Both the position numbers and the translations under genes were made by a program. DNA of 64,000 nt from Plantago major (taxonomy: Eukaryota; Streptophyta; Magnoliopsida; Lamiales; Plantaginaceae). Every line of letters begins with the position of its first letter. Position 1 is the first letter of the stretch. The DNA lies in the NCBI GenBank assembly GCA_026545765.1, contig CM048844.1, positions 53,850,932-53,914,931 on the forward strand, read 5' to 3'. The notes under the pieces are model-generated. The model made no database searches. It was not told the origin of the DNA and saw only the letters and a list, made by a program, of their open reading frames with translations. Of the stretch, positions 10,732 through 21,950 are shown piece after piece.

Positions 10732-11405
10732 CACTTGACCGCTCAAGCAAGTTTCGATCATCCGAGATAAGTTGAATTCTTTATTTCAATTTAGTTTACG
10801 CACTGTCTTTCAATTCGTACATCATAAACCCAAAAATATATATATAATCTGTAGGAATGGATTTGCTCAGGAAAAATCCAAAACTACTTTTTTTTCGTAT
10901 TTGTTTATTTACTTTTCACTATGTTAGGCTAACTCACTTACGTAAGGGTTAGCCGAGATCTTTGATTACATGGTTAATATATGATGGAATAGTTTTAGTA
11001 TCAATGTTGGTTATGCGATTGTTGTTCATTCCTGTGCTGTTTGAGATAAGATGCATGATTATTTGTGGGAGCATGAGTATTCGTTATACTAGATTAGGAG
11101 ATGTCAGTCGTGTCTATAAGTTGATATTCTGCTCTGAGGTTTGTTCTTGAGCTAGCCACTAGTGACAGCTTTGAGCTAGACGATAGTCTACATAGGGTAT
11201 CTTTGCTGACTGCGCCTTAGTATAAGATATGTGACCTATGTGAATCTTCTGCCATAACTATCGCTATCTATTATTCTTGATATAAACTTAATATCAAAGT
11301 GAAGGTTGATTCTGACATGTTCTCTCTACTTGATTTTAAATCATCTATTTTCATTGCAATCTACTTGCCTGTTTACGTTAATTAATCAAAAAACCCAAAA
11401 ATACA
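10732..11405 (+). other. Leader region of gypsy A
   Basis: Non-coding, AT-rich. It aligns in reverse with 32560-33250 of fragment B. No gene is seen. Confidence 0.6.
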
Positions 11406-11420
11406 TAATTTCATATTTAT

Positions 11421-13319
11421 TTATTTATTTATTTATTTTTAAAGAAAAAGAGCCAAGGCTCTCGGACATATTATATCATCACCTCATGGCGGTTTATGGG
11501 AACCCGCAAAAACCAAGTATTTCTTACAAATTTCTTCCCATACAAAAGCCATAGGTAGCTTCCTAATGCAATGCCTACTAAGATTTACAAAAGTCCTAAG
11601 GATGGTTGGAGATCCATTGTGCCAAAAAGCCCAGTGTTCCTGTGTGCCTACGCGCCATTGTGCCAAAGTGCTACTAAACCATCCTGTATGCCTGTGCGCC
11701 ATCGTGCTAGTACCATCTACGTGCCATTGGTCCATCATGTGTTTCATTGTGCCATTATACGCCAGTGTGCCATTGTATGCCAATGTGCCAGTTCCTGTGC
11801 GCCAATGTGACGACCACTGCTTTTTCAGTTCTTGTGTGCGATTACCTAAGCCAAGCCATTGTGCTCAGACGCCTTTGTGCGATCCTGCCCGTTGCCATTG
11901 TGATCCTGCGCCATTACACTATCCACATGCCATTGTGCTTCACATGTGCCATCCTACCTTCCTTATGCCATCAAGCCAATCCTTGTGCCAAAGTGCAATT
12001 CTAGGATTGTCATCATGCCAAAAAGTCTAATTTTGTGCCATCAGCCTGCTGTGGTTTCCTGTACTTGCTCCACCCAATCTGCCAGTCCTCTGATCCATTT
12101 GCCAAAGCTCATTCCTTGTTTTCTAATAGTGCCAGTATTTCTCTTCTGCCTTCCTGTAATATAAGCTACATAAATCCAGCACCTCTTTTCACCAAAAATG
12201 AAAGTTAACCTAGTAGTGTGCAATGCAGAGAAAAGAAGTGATCCTACCAACCAGAGAAAGGAAATACCACAGCAACAAAGACAGGAGTAGACTGTAACTA
12301 GTGCTAGGAGAGGGAAGGATATCTCCTAAAAAACCAATGAAAACAGCACAACTGAGAAGGCCAAACAACCACTCCTAACCATGAATGCAGAGGTGATAGA
12401 ACAGAAAAGCTACAATCCTTCCAAACTGTAGGATTTCTAAAGAACAAAATGCTACTACCCTTCCCTGACTCCCTCCAACCACAGACCAAGAACAGCAAAG
12501 CAAGCAGTAACCACAAAAATACCAAAGAGGTCAACAAGCTCCTAGCAACTTCCCAGACCTGAGTAATATTGTTTTTGTGCTCAGAAGGATTCTTGATTTC
12601 TATTTTTTAATCATGTCCTAACCTTTTTTTACCCCTTACAATGTCCATACAGGATCTTTTAAAATCTGGGAAGTATCTACTGATCCTGTTATGTTTACAG
12701 ATCAAATGCCTTTTTTTCCATATTCTTGGCTTTTTTGAAATGCTAAATAGGGGATTTCTACAGAAGGTAAAGAGCACAAAGAACCACAGAACCAGAGAAG
12801 GTACTATAAACATCCCAAAATATCCTATCACCTCAAACCACAAGAACCACAGAAGGTACTTCTCACCACCTCCTAAAGACTGCCCAATACTGCACAACAA
12901 TAATCTGAGGAACCGACCTCCAATCTCTAAGTAATCTACATAGCACCTCCAAAGCACACACCAAGCATAACTGAAAATAAAACCCCTTCTTACAAACCAC
13001 CAATCTAATCTACACATCCACAACATGTTCTTCAAACCTCCACCATATACCAACCTTCCTCCTAACAAAACCTGGTGCTCCTCCAGATCAGTACCTGTAC
13101 CACAAAAAACCAAGGGGAGGGAGAGGTAACATATATATATATATCAAAGTGCCAATACAAATTCTCAGCCCACCAGAACCAGAGATTCTATGACTCCATC
13201 TAGCTACCACAACTACTACTCTAACAACCAAAAAGTTACTATTAATAACAACAAGCCCATACCACACTCCAGATATAACTCCAATACAGACTTGCCAAAA
13301 CTATAATTCTGCATCTTCA
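11421..13319 (-). other. LINE 3' untranslated region with GTGCCA-type repeats
   Basis: 1.9 kb without a supported gene between the RNase H stop and the TAAA tail, unusually long for a plant L1. The part at about 12160-13300 is G/T-rich on the LINE sense strand. The part at about 11610-12130 is built of irregular CATTGTGCCA-like units. A (TA)n run lies at about 13131-13143. Several Cys/His-rich ORFs here are by-products of the repeats. Confidence 0.6.
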
Positions 13320-13625
13320 TTAGCATTTCCTCACATAAGCAGTACCAGATTTGTCCCTGTAAGCTAATTGTCTTGCTCTAATTGGAAGCTCTGCTGGGTT
13401 GTAAGTTAAAGTGCTTTTCTCCCTCATAGCTGAGTTTGCCAAGTAGTCTGCCACTGAGTTTTCCTCTCTAAAGATATATGCAAACTTGACAAGTCTATTA
13501 ATGCAAAGAGAGATGATCTTAGATAAGATCGTCACCAGTTTCCAATGCCAGTCCTGCTGTGGCTTGAAAATCAACTGAATAGCTAACTTAGAATCCGATT
13601 CAATAATTACCTGCTGTAGCCCCAT
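13320..13625 (-). pseudogene. LINE ORF2 fragment: C-terminal RNase H
   Basis: About 101 residues with VIIESDSKLAIQLI (second half of the RVT_3 RNase H fold, with its catalytic Asp) and FREENSVADYLANSA (the ...N..AD.LA signature). It lies just after the preceding fragment and is separated from it by an in-frame stop and a shift. It ends the coding part of the LINE. Confidence 0.85.
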
Positions 13626-13649
13626 TTGTTGGCTAATATGTAAACCCTG

Positions 13650-14729
13650 CTAAATCCCTACCAGCTCAACATAAATAACTGAATCCCTGCCAATGAAAGA
13701 TTGGAAACCCTTGAGCATCCTGCCATCCTCATCTCTTATTACTCCTCCCACTGCTGCAAGCTTTGATATATGGCAATGTGAACCATCTGTATTCAGTTTA
13801 ACCCAATGATGAGGAGGTTTTTGCCACACAATAGCTGTAACTCTTCCTGGTTTGGTGGGAGGTAATATTATTTGCCAGCTAGCTGCAATAGTGATATCCC
13901 CTGCCCAGTAAACTCTACTAAAAGCCTTTGCAGAGTGTGCAAGATGAATAAAACTCATGACTTTAGCAATGATTGACTGAGAAGATACTTTCTTTCCCTT
14001 ATGTTTAGACTCATTCTTGGCTAACCAAGAAAACCAACCTATTAGTACTGGGATTAAAATCCTGATATGATTAAACCTGATAGCATCAGAAGAAGTAATC
14101 CAGCTCTTAAATCTTCCCAGAACTGATTGATTGAGTCTAACTTGAACCTGAAAAATCCTGGAAAACCATTCCCAAACCTTCTTAATTTCCTCACTATATA
14201 GAAGAACATGAGTAATTGTTTCAGTGGAGCTACAACATTGACACTGAGATGCCAATTCAATTCCTTTTTCTTTTGCAACACCTCATCAACTGGAAGCCAG
14301 TTATGCAATACCTTCCACCAAAAGATTGCTATTGTAGGAGGTATTCTAGAGCTCCAACACCTAGCCAAATAAACATTTTGGTTAGCTCTCTTTCTCACTG
14401 CCTCCCAGGCTGACTTTATAGAAAACTTCCCATCTGGAAGATAGTTTCCATACTGGTTTGGCTCTTAGAGAATCCTGGAAAGGGATGAGATATAGTTTAG
14501 TATCCAGATCTACTGGGATATTGGATGACAGTTTATTCCAAAACCATTTGTCCTCTTCTCCATACTCTTGTAGAAGCTCTAAATCTTCTATAGGCAGAAG
14601 AGCCTTGTCTGCTAGCTGACCTTCTTCAGTCCATTCATCCCACCAGAAATAGCAGAACCCTTTCCCTACCTTCCAAAAACAAAACTTCTGAGCCTCTTTT
14701 GCAGCTGTAGCCATCCTTTTCCAAATCAT
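13650..14729 (-). pseudogene. LINE ORF2 fragment: post-RT region, zf-RVT-like domain and start of RNase H
   Basis: Three open segments in different frames (14729-14382, 14398-14054, 14255-13650). The middle one has RIPPTIAIFWWKVLHNWLP, the zf-RVT signature; CQCCSSTETITHVLL follows, carrying the Cys and His ligands. The last contains KLNTDGSHCHISKLAAVGGV, the start of a plant-type RNase H with its first catalytic Asp. Frameshifts occur near 14390 and in the 14054-14255 overlap. Confidence 0.85.
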
Positions 14730-14750
14730 GGAGTCTATGTTCTTGACTAC

Positions 14751-15802
14751 TTAGTTTCCAAGAAAGATTTTTCTGCAATATTTAATTCTCAGACATTTTG
14801 CCCATAATGAATTGTGTTCCCTGAATCTGAACCATAACTTGTATGTAAAAGCATTGCAGACATTAGCTAGCACTCTTATTCCCAGTCCTCCTTCTTGAGT
14901 AGGTACACATAGTGGATTCCATTTTGACCAATGCATCTTCTTGCTACTATTGGTTGTTCCCCAGAAAAACTTTGATATGATAGAATTAATCAGTCTTAAA
15001 ACAGTGGCATGGGGAGAACATACCTGTAATAGGTAGACTGGCATAGAAGTCAAAACACTCTTGATCAATGTCCATCTACCTCCTTGTGATAACTGCTCCA
15101 AATTCCAACCTGCTAACTTGCCTCTAATCTTCTCTATAAGAGGACTATACAAGCTAGTTCTCTTCCTTCCCTTAAAAATTGGTGCTCCCAAATAATAGAA
15201 GGGCAATTCTTTAATCTCAAAACCATTTAGGCTTCCTATCGTCTCTGAGTTTGCATTTTTACCCACATATATCTGACTCTTGTTCATATTCATCAATTGA
15301 CCTGATGCTTTCTCATAGTGTTTAAGAAAAGTCATCACTTTTTTCAGTCCCTCCTTGCTACCCTTAGAGAAAAGAATCAGATCATCCGCATAAGCTAGAT
15401 GGCTCACTGCTAATCCCTTTTTGGTATCATAATACAACTCTGGAGATTTTTCAAACAAATTGTTCAGCCCTCTAGAAAGATATTCCCCTGCTATGATGAA
15501 TAGAGCTGGGGATAGTGGATCCCCTTGCCTCAATCCATGTTCTGATTTTATGAACCTTTCATGACACCATTTATGATCACACCAAAGTGGCAGTTGTTTA
15601 TTGTTCTCATCATCATACTTATCCAATCTGGATAAAAACCACAAGCAGATAGCAATTTACACAAGAACTGCAAGTTGAGTCTATCATATGCCTTCTGCAT
15701 ATCAATCTTCATTGCTATGTTGGAACTTCTTATTTTGACATCCAAAGAATGTATTAGTTCCTGAGTGAGAAGGATGTTATCTGAGATCAACCTTCCTTTC
15801 AA
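14751..15802 (-). pseudogene. LINE ORF2 fragment: reverse transcriptase core and thumb
   Basis: Two overlapping open segments (15802-15548 and 15644-14751). The first has the RISDNILLTQELIHSL-type motif and KIDMQKAYDRL, with the first catalytic Asp. The second has GLRQGDPLSPALFII and LAYADDLILFSKGS, containing the YADD active-site box, then YLGAPIFKGR and GGRWTLIKSVLTSMPVYLL, all standard plant L1 blocks. A frameshift separates the two near 15600. The catalytic motifs are intact although the reading frame is not. Confidence 0.9.
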
Positions 15803-16533
15803 GAAACCACTCTGATTATCTGAGGTGATCCCTGGTAAAGTTGCAGATAATCTTTCATTGAGCAGCTTTGATATAATCTTGTGAGAGCAATTGCATAGAC
15901 TAATTCCTGACCACCTAGTAGGTTCTTGCTTTTTGGGATGAGAGCAATGGCAGTAGTTGAAATCCCTACTGGTAACTCAGCTCCTTGAAAGAAATCTCTG
16001 ATAGCCTCTAATAGATCCCATTTTATAATTTCCCAACAAGCTGAGTAGAATGAAGCATGGAAACCATCTGGACCTGCAAAAGCTTCCTTACTTAGGCTAA
16101 AAACCACATGTTTAACTTCTTCTAAGTTAGGAGCTTCAATCAGTGATCTGTTGATATCTTCATCCACAAATGGGATAAAATTACTGAGATCAGGTTCTTC
16201 TGTAATAGCAATGTTATCTGATAGCATTTTTTCAAAATAATCCAAAGATGATGAGTGAAGATGATTGGGATCATTTATAAATCTTCCTTCATGCTCAATG
16301 CTGCTAATTTTGTTCTTGTATCTCTTTCTCTTTACCATGTTATGGAACAACTTGGTATTTATGTCTCCCTCCACATGCCACTTAAAACTAGCCTTCTGCC
16401 TCCAATAAGATTCTTTCATATGTAGTAGCTTTTGGTAATCATTTGCTCTTTGTCTGATTTGCTCCATATTTGCATTAGTAGGGTTGGTATTATAATCAGC
16501 TTCTTTATTTATAACCATTATATTCAATTTCAT
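15799..16533 (-). pseudogene. LINE ORF2 fragment: linker and N-terminal reverse transcriptase
   Basis: About 244 residues. It carries the typical plant L1 text before the RT fingers: WHVEGDINTKLFHNMVKRK (the D-x-NT-K-FFH motif), then a block around AGPDGFHASFYSACWEIIK, matching the conserved GPDGF...CW.II block. Further on, IALIPKS is the expected 'IPK' motif. The endonuclease that should precede it is absent. The frame is lost near 15800 and the next RT segment continues in another frame. Confidence 0.85.
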
Positions 16534-16555
16534 CTTTCTCTAATTTCATATTTAT

Positions 16556-18138
16556 GTTTATTCGAAACTATAATTATCTTTCTCTAGTTTTGTCTGTCTA
16601 TATCTGCGGAAGTTTGTATGTTAGTCTTTATGCAAGGAGAAACACCTTGAGAACCATCAAGAGATGACATTGGCAAACTCGAGAAGAAGGAAGGAGCTGG
16701 GATGGAAACTATTTACCAAAGCCAGATGAATCCTGCATATACTTGGAAGATGGGTTGAGGAAATATGATGTGAAACCCGAGTATCTAAAATTCTTTACAA
16801 AATTCACCGACAAATAGTTTGCAGACATGGGAGGAGGTCGCAAGCCAATTCCATCTACAATATATCCGATTTCCATTATCTTTAATATCCACCTGGGGTG
16901 AAGAAGTTCGAAGCTCTGAGCAACTGGAAGGAGAAATGTTCCATGAAGTTTGGATGAGATTCAAGATCGTATTGCATAACACATGCAGTTATTATACTTA
17001 TACAAGAAGATAGAAAAGGATTAAAGAGACTTGATTGATGAGTAGTGCGATGGGGCCATCATGGAGAGTCAACCGAACGAACTTTTTGAGATATGCAATC
17101 GACTTAGCCAGGAGTGTATGAGAGCAATGATGATGAAGATCGAACTTTACGAGATGAGAAGAAAGTCCATCATCTATGCGACAAACTAAAGGACTATGGA
17201 CAATGGCTCCAAGCGGATGAATTATCAAAATCGGCTAATCAAGTATGAATTTGGACAGCGATGTTACTTCTGTTGACATGAGAGAAGTTATGAGGAAACT
17301 ACTTGAAATAACCTAGGAGTTAGTCGACGAAGAAGAAGAGATGATGGGAACTGGACATGTCGAAGTCGTACGTGGAAAATAAATGGAAAGTGTGGAGGAG
17401 TTGATTGAGACAGAGGTAGGAGATATCAAACCACTCGTACGAACCGAAACTCAATGGACCAAGTCTATGGAAGAAGAGGCATAGACCGAGCAAGAAGATA
17501 CTCAAGGGAACCATCAAGAACTCGAAGCTAGTAAACAAGATGATTGTGGGGAGTTTGAAGATACGATAGGTGGCCTTCACAAGGACATTGAACCATATAT
17601 CCCACCACACCTTCGAAGTAAACGATAAACAGGTAAGCTTTTTGCTTCCTATACTTTGACTGATCCTAATTCTATATCGTCTGTTGTTACTTGCATTACT
17701 AGCACTACTAAACCCGACCCCATAAGGAATTTAGAAGAAATTGAATTTGTTATTCCTGATTATTATATTATGCCTTATACGGAAAAGGACAAATCATTGG
17801 GAAACCCACTCACTCAACATATCCCTATGAATTTCCGACCCAATGATTGGAAGTATTTCATAACCACCCCCTGACTGTAAACTTGATTTTAACTGTCTGA
17901 CTAGAATTGCACAGAAATATAGAACACATGAATACGAATCATTCTCCAAGGGGTACTGTGAACCAAGGAAAGCAAGATCTCTCAGGGACACATCAATGGA
18001 AGAAGTCGAAGGAAAGCCATGCGTGTGCAACCCAAATGATGAGAACAAGTTGTTCGATGGCGACCTAATCAATCAAGGTGGATCTGGTACCATGATAGTA
18101 TTTAAAGGAATGAGACTTAAGGAGTTTGGTGATCAAAT
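16556..18138 (+). other. Degraded gag region of gypsy A
   Basis: The leader resumes after the LINE and runs into gag-like sequence. The stretch at 16620-16800 corresponds to the N-terminal gag part of B (32164-32508 reverse), and 16819-17130 corresponds to 31860-32160 reverse. Only short open pieces remain, for example 17656-17874. Strongly decayed. Confidence 0.6.
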
Positions 18139-18615
18139 AAAACAGTTTTCTCAGATATCTTTACAAGTATCTTATACTTATATTACGGGAGCAGAAGTCT
18201 TTTGTGATAAGTGCATGTGTCTGTAAGCAGTAAGGTGTGTAAATACTCAAGCAAGCAATAAGTAAGACAATAAGTAAAGTGCAATAACTAAATAACACAA
18301 GGCTTTTTATAGTGGTATTTGAAAGTGGCGTAATCCCTCAACAAATCCACTCGTCCTTTCTCAGGACTTGAATCCAATAAGATAAGATAATGAGTTCTCC
18401 TTACAAAATTCTATCTCTTAATCCCTTTAACACTAGGTTCCCAAACAAGTGTTCCCCCCTGAGTTATTCCCCGGCTTTCTCAGCCAAGTACTTTCTCTAC
18501 TCAGTAAATTGTGAGCTATTCCTTAGTTTCCCAAACTAAGTACTTCCTGTGATCAGTTAGGTGAAGAATTAGTTTTCTCAACTAAATCCTTTCCCTAACC
18601 ACGCCTGTTGGTGTT
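18139..18615 (-). repeat. Old SIRE-type LTR, first part (interrupted by element N)
   Basis: It aligns with about positions 90-570 of the reverse SIRE LTRs (for example 29390-29815). Its beginning is missing. It ends in the target duplication GTGTT (18611-18615) where N begins. The other half continues at 30900. Confidence 0.8.
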
Positions 18616-20214
18616 TGTTTGTCCAGATAACGGCAAAGTAAAAGACGAGAGGGGGGGGTGAATAGTCTTTTAAAACTTTTGTCGATAAACACGGTTTCTC
18701 AGATATATGTGAAGGTTTCTGATACTTAATTTCAGAGAGCGGAAGACTTTTCTGTGATAAGTGCACGTGCTCAGCAAGATAGGTGTAAATACTTTGCAAG
18801 GTAAATAAAGCAAGTAATAAAATGCAGAAAGTAAATAACACAAGTCTTTTTATAGTGGTATCTGAAGGTGGCGTAATCCTTCAACTAATCCACTTCGGCC
18901 TTTCTCAGACCTAGAATCCACTAAGACAGATAATTGAGGTAACCTTACAAATATCTTCTCTTGATTCCTAATCACACTAGGTTCCCAACCAAGTGTTCCC
19001 CCTGAGTTATTCCCCGGCTTTCACAGCTAAGTACTTCCTGTACTTAGAAACCTCTTTCCTGGAGTTGTTCCCTAGTTTCCCAAACTAAGTACTTCCTGTA
19101 CTCCACGCCAATTAAGGTGCTGGTTAAGGTAGTTTGTCAGGTGAGCTTCTTTAATAACTTGTTCAGTTATGCAGATAGCTCTGAGAACCAAATGTACTTA
19201 ATACACTTTGCAATGTATGGTATCTTGTTCTTTACTGACCCAAGTCTATGATAAGTGTTCAAGAGAATGCATCTCAGATATGAAATCTTAGTTCAACTCT
19301 TTCACAAATAACAATGCTTGTTAAGGATCAGGCACTTAGAACTTTTGTGCTACTTAGAATCAAGAGCTTTGGTCGCAACAAAAAGCTTTAATGTAAGTAG
19401 TGTGCTTGAGAGAGCTTGTGTGAGAATATTCAATGTGAGTTCAGTGTTCTAAGGTGTGTTCTCAAGCAGTCTAAGTGTTGATATTTATAGATGAATTTGA
19501 GTGCCGTTTGAATAGTATCCGTTAGGCTTCAATCAAATTCAAACTATCGATATCTGAGTATAGTACTGTAGTACGTTTTTCTTCTTCTTCAGAAGCTACC
19601 GTTTTTGTTCAGACATCTCTGTCCGCGCATTCAATGCATTGTACTATACTTTGTCCTGTAGTGCCAACGGAACTATGCATTGTATCAGAGATCTTATACT
19701 ATCAGAGTTCTCTGAAGCTTTGCACGTCCTTTTCCAGAAATTATCACAACTCCAGACACCACTTGTTGAAACAACTTGTTATAATATATTTCTTTTCAGA
19801 AACATAGTTTATGTCCAAGGTATCTGAGTGTAGATATATGTGGGCACTTTCCTTGTTTCAGAAACCTTTTATATCTCAGATATCTTTTGCAACACTGTTT
19901 GTTTAAAAACGCTTGTGTCTTCAAGATATCTGGTCATAGGTATCTGAAAACCCTTGTCTTCAGCAATCTTGTGCAGTCTTCAAATCTTCAAATCCGTTGA
20001 ACGTTTCCTGCTGGATGCCTTCTTCTTGGTCTTCTTTAGAGGAATAAAAAATTACATTCAGAGACCTAACATCCTATACAAGATTTGCTAGACTATCATA
20101 CTTAGTGAGTTTCCTCTTTTACAGCGTTCAAGTGAACCAAGAGTACTAACCACCTTTCTGAGCTAAGATAAGTCATTAGGTTGCTGATCAAAATCTAAAC
20201 AGATATTCCTAACA
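18616..20214 (-). repeat. 3' LTR of element N (1599 bp)
   Basis: Left end TGTTTGTCC, right end CCTAACA as read on the + strand. It pairs with 29296-30899. It has the same G homopolymer near the outer end and the same CAGATATCTG-type palindromes as the other SIRE LTRs. Confidence 0.9.
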
Positions 20215-20560
20215 AATATCCCCCATTTTGATCAGTCAACGATGAGGAAACAATCCATCACTTAATCATTTCTTATGATCTTCCAATTCATATAATTAAG
20301 TGCAGAAAGTAAACATTAACCAAATCACAAGGTGTGATCTTTGCTGACAAGTTATCTTTTATAGATTGATATCTGAGAGTAGGTTCATCAGATATGTTAT
20401 AATGAAAGTTCAGATAACTTTTACAAGATAAACAACAATAAGGTACAGTCAGCAAGATACAAAAAAAAATTACATAGTAAATTAGGACAACAGGAGTAAC
20501 CAAGGTCCAAGTAGACATACTACTAAACTTGTCTTCAAGTCTTCAAATCTTCAGCAGCTC
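20215..20560 (-). other. Purine tract and 3' untranslated spacer of N
   Basis: The plus-strand primer tract (seen as ATCCCCCATTTT) adjoins the LTR. The rest is AT-rich non-coding sequence homologous to 4491-4843. Confidence 0.65.
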
Positions 20561-20566
20561 CAAGGA

Positions 20567-21846
20567 TCAATTTGCATACTCCCTATCTCCAAATCTTTTG
20601 ATATCATCTGAGTAGTCATAGAGCAAGGTTCTGACCAACATCTCAGTGTCTCTGGCATAACCACATACTTCTTTGTATGATTTGGTGGGATTCTTCTTGC
20701 CAAAGTGTTTGACCCATAAATACTTTCCCCATTTCCAGGCATGCTCAAGTCTGATATCTGATAGCTTGAAGTAATTATATATGATCCTCAGATATCTGAT
20801 GTCACCCTTGTATTGGTCTTCAGTCAAGTAAGTCTTAGCCTTGTGCCTGTTCCAGTGACGTTTGGGACTTTATGCACATCATCAGGTTTTCCATAAGGAC
20901 ATTCATCATTAAGGTCCTTCCTCATGGCTTCAACTCTCTTGACAACTTCAAAATCCAACCAAGCTTTGACATGATTGGTGTTGATCAAGATTGGCTTATC
21001 TTTTCTCCACGCCATAAGTTGTTGATGGATGGGTACTGGAAATCCTTTTTCATTTACAAGCAAGTGCTTGAGTTCTAGTATCCAGTATCCATTCCTCTGA
21101 TGAATACACTTGTAGGAGGAGGAGTTGTTGTCAGTCTTCACATACTCAATTCTTGCTTCTTCTGGCCTGAGTGCAAGTTGACCTTTTCTTCTTTCAGCTC
21201 TCAATCTATTCCTCCTTTGCCTTGAGTTCTCCCTTGGATTGCTTGAAGAACCACCCTGGATAGACTTGGTATTTCCAGAGGGTGTTTTAGCTGCCAAAGG
21301 CTTTGCAGCTAAGGGCTCAGTTAGGCTATCAATTTTTCTTTTTCTGTGAAGAGGAGCTTCATCTTCATCAGTCTCTTCATCATCATCATCAAGATTAATT
21401 CTTGTGAAAGTTTTGCAGCCTTCTTCATTGCCCTGGGATTTGATTTGGACTTCTTCTTCTTCATCTCCAGAAGACTCATCACTCCCTCTTACTTGTCTTC
21501 TCCTTGGAGCCTTGGTACTCCTTGGAGGTTTCTGTGCTCTGGCCCTTGTTGTCATTCCTTTTTCAGGAAGTTACTGAGTGGTGGCCACTATCTGTAGGGC
21601 AGTCTAACTGGAGAAGGGCTCATTAATTCTGAGAGGTGGTTGTTCAGATTTTCTTTTGTTTCCTCTTCCTCTTCCTCTCTGATCACCTTGAAATCCTTCC
21701 CCCTCAGTCATTGTTGACTGACTAAGAATCACAAAGGATTCTAAAAGGGAGTCAAAGTTGCCTTGCAGATAGTTGTAAGCAGCAACCAACTGTTCCAGTA
21801 AGGCGTGGGTAAAAGTATCTTCGGCATTAAATGCATAGTGGGCCAT
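20567..21846 (-). CDS. SIRE post-pol ORF of element N (short form)
   Basis: Homologue of the last post-pol ORF of elements 1 and R. It has part of the coiled-coil stretch (around AAYNYLQGNFDSLLESF), the KAPRRRQVRG basic cluster, the acidic cluster, a RQRRNRLRAERRK stretch and the C-terminal globular block with NGYWILELKHLLV and YKGDIRYLRIIYNYFKL. The upstream basic and acidic ORFs of the long form are absent in N. Broken by a few interruptions. Function unknown. Confidence 0.6.
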
Positions 21847-21950
21847 GTCTGAATTTCAACAGTCCACTATTTTCAGAGAATTAATCTCCGCCGTTAAGAT
21901 CAAACGCCCATTTCAGCAAGGGTCAATATTGCTTCTTCAGCAATGATCAC

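Larger units (their letters stand above)
11421..16540 (-). mobile_element. 5'-truncated L1-type LINE with RT and RNase H
   Basis: A non-LTR retrotransposon inserted into the leader of gypsy A. It is flanked by a perfect 15-bp target duplication TAATTTCATATTTAT (11406-11420 and 16541-16555), and fragment B shows the uninterrupted site. Its 3' end (left side) is a TAAA-type tail, seen as repeated TTTA on the + strand. Coding content on the reverse strand begins shortly before the reverse transcriptase; the first ORF and the endonuclease are missing, the common 5' truncation. In order it has RT (16533 to ~14751), a zf-RVT-like linker domain (~14398-14054), RNase H (~13830-13320) and a ~1.9-kb 3' untranslated region. 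At least six frame breaks separate the open segments, so it is inactive. The perfect duplication argues for a younger insertion than its host element. Confidence 0.9.
8211..18138 (+). mobile_element. Athila/Tat-like gypsy fragment A (5' LTR, primer site, gag remnants)
   Basis: Left part of an old gypsy element in forward orientation. It has a 5'-truncated LTR (8211-10705), a tRNA-Asp-type primer site, a leader and degraded gag-region sequence. It is the same family as fragment B (31860-34550, reverse): the LTR promoters, primer sites and gag stretches align through most of their length, with heavy divergence. It holds two insertions, a solo LTR and a LINE. Strongly decayed, with many breaks, so probably the oldest layer of the window. 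Its right side ends where an old SIRE-type LTR begins. Confidence 0.75.

Noticed and set aside
11566-12030. Cys/His-rich ORF that looks like a repeated CHCAI protein
   Set aside because: It is the translation of CATTGTGCCA-type repeats and is open in several frames at once; no start context or family.
12607-13113. 168-residue reverse ORF rich in Trp, Gly and Phe
   Set aside because: Lies in the G/T-rich 3' untranslated part of the LINE; no family pattern and no splice or promoter context.
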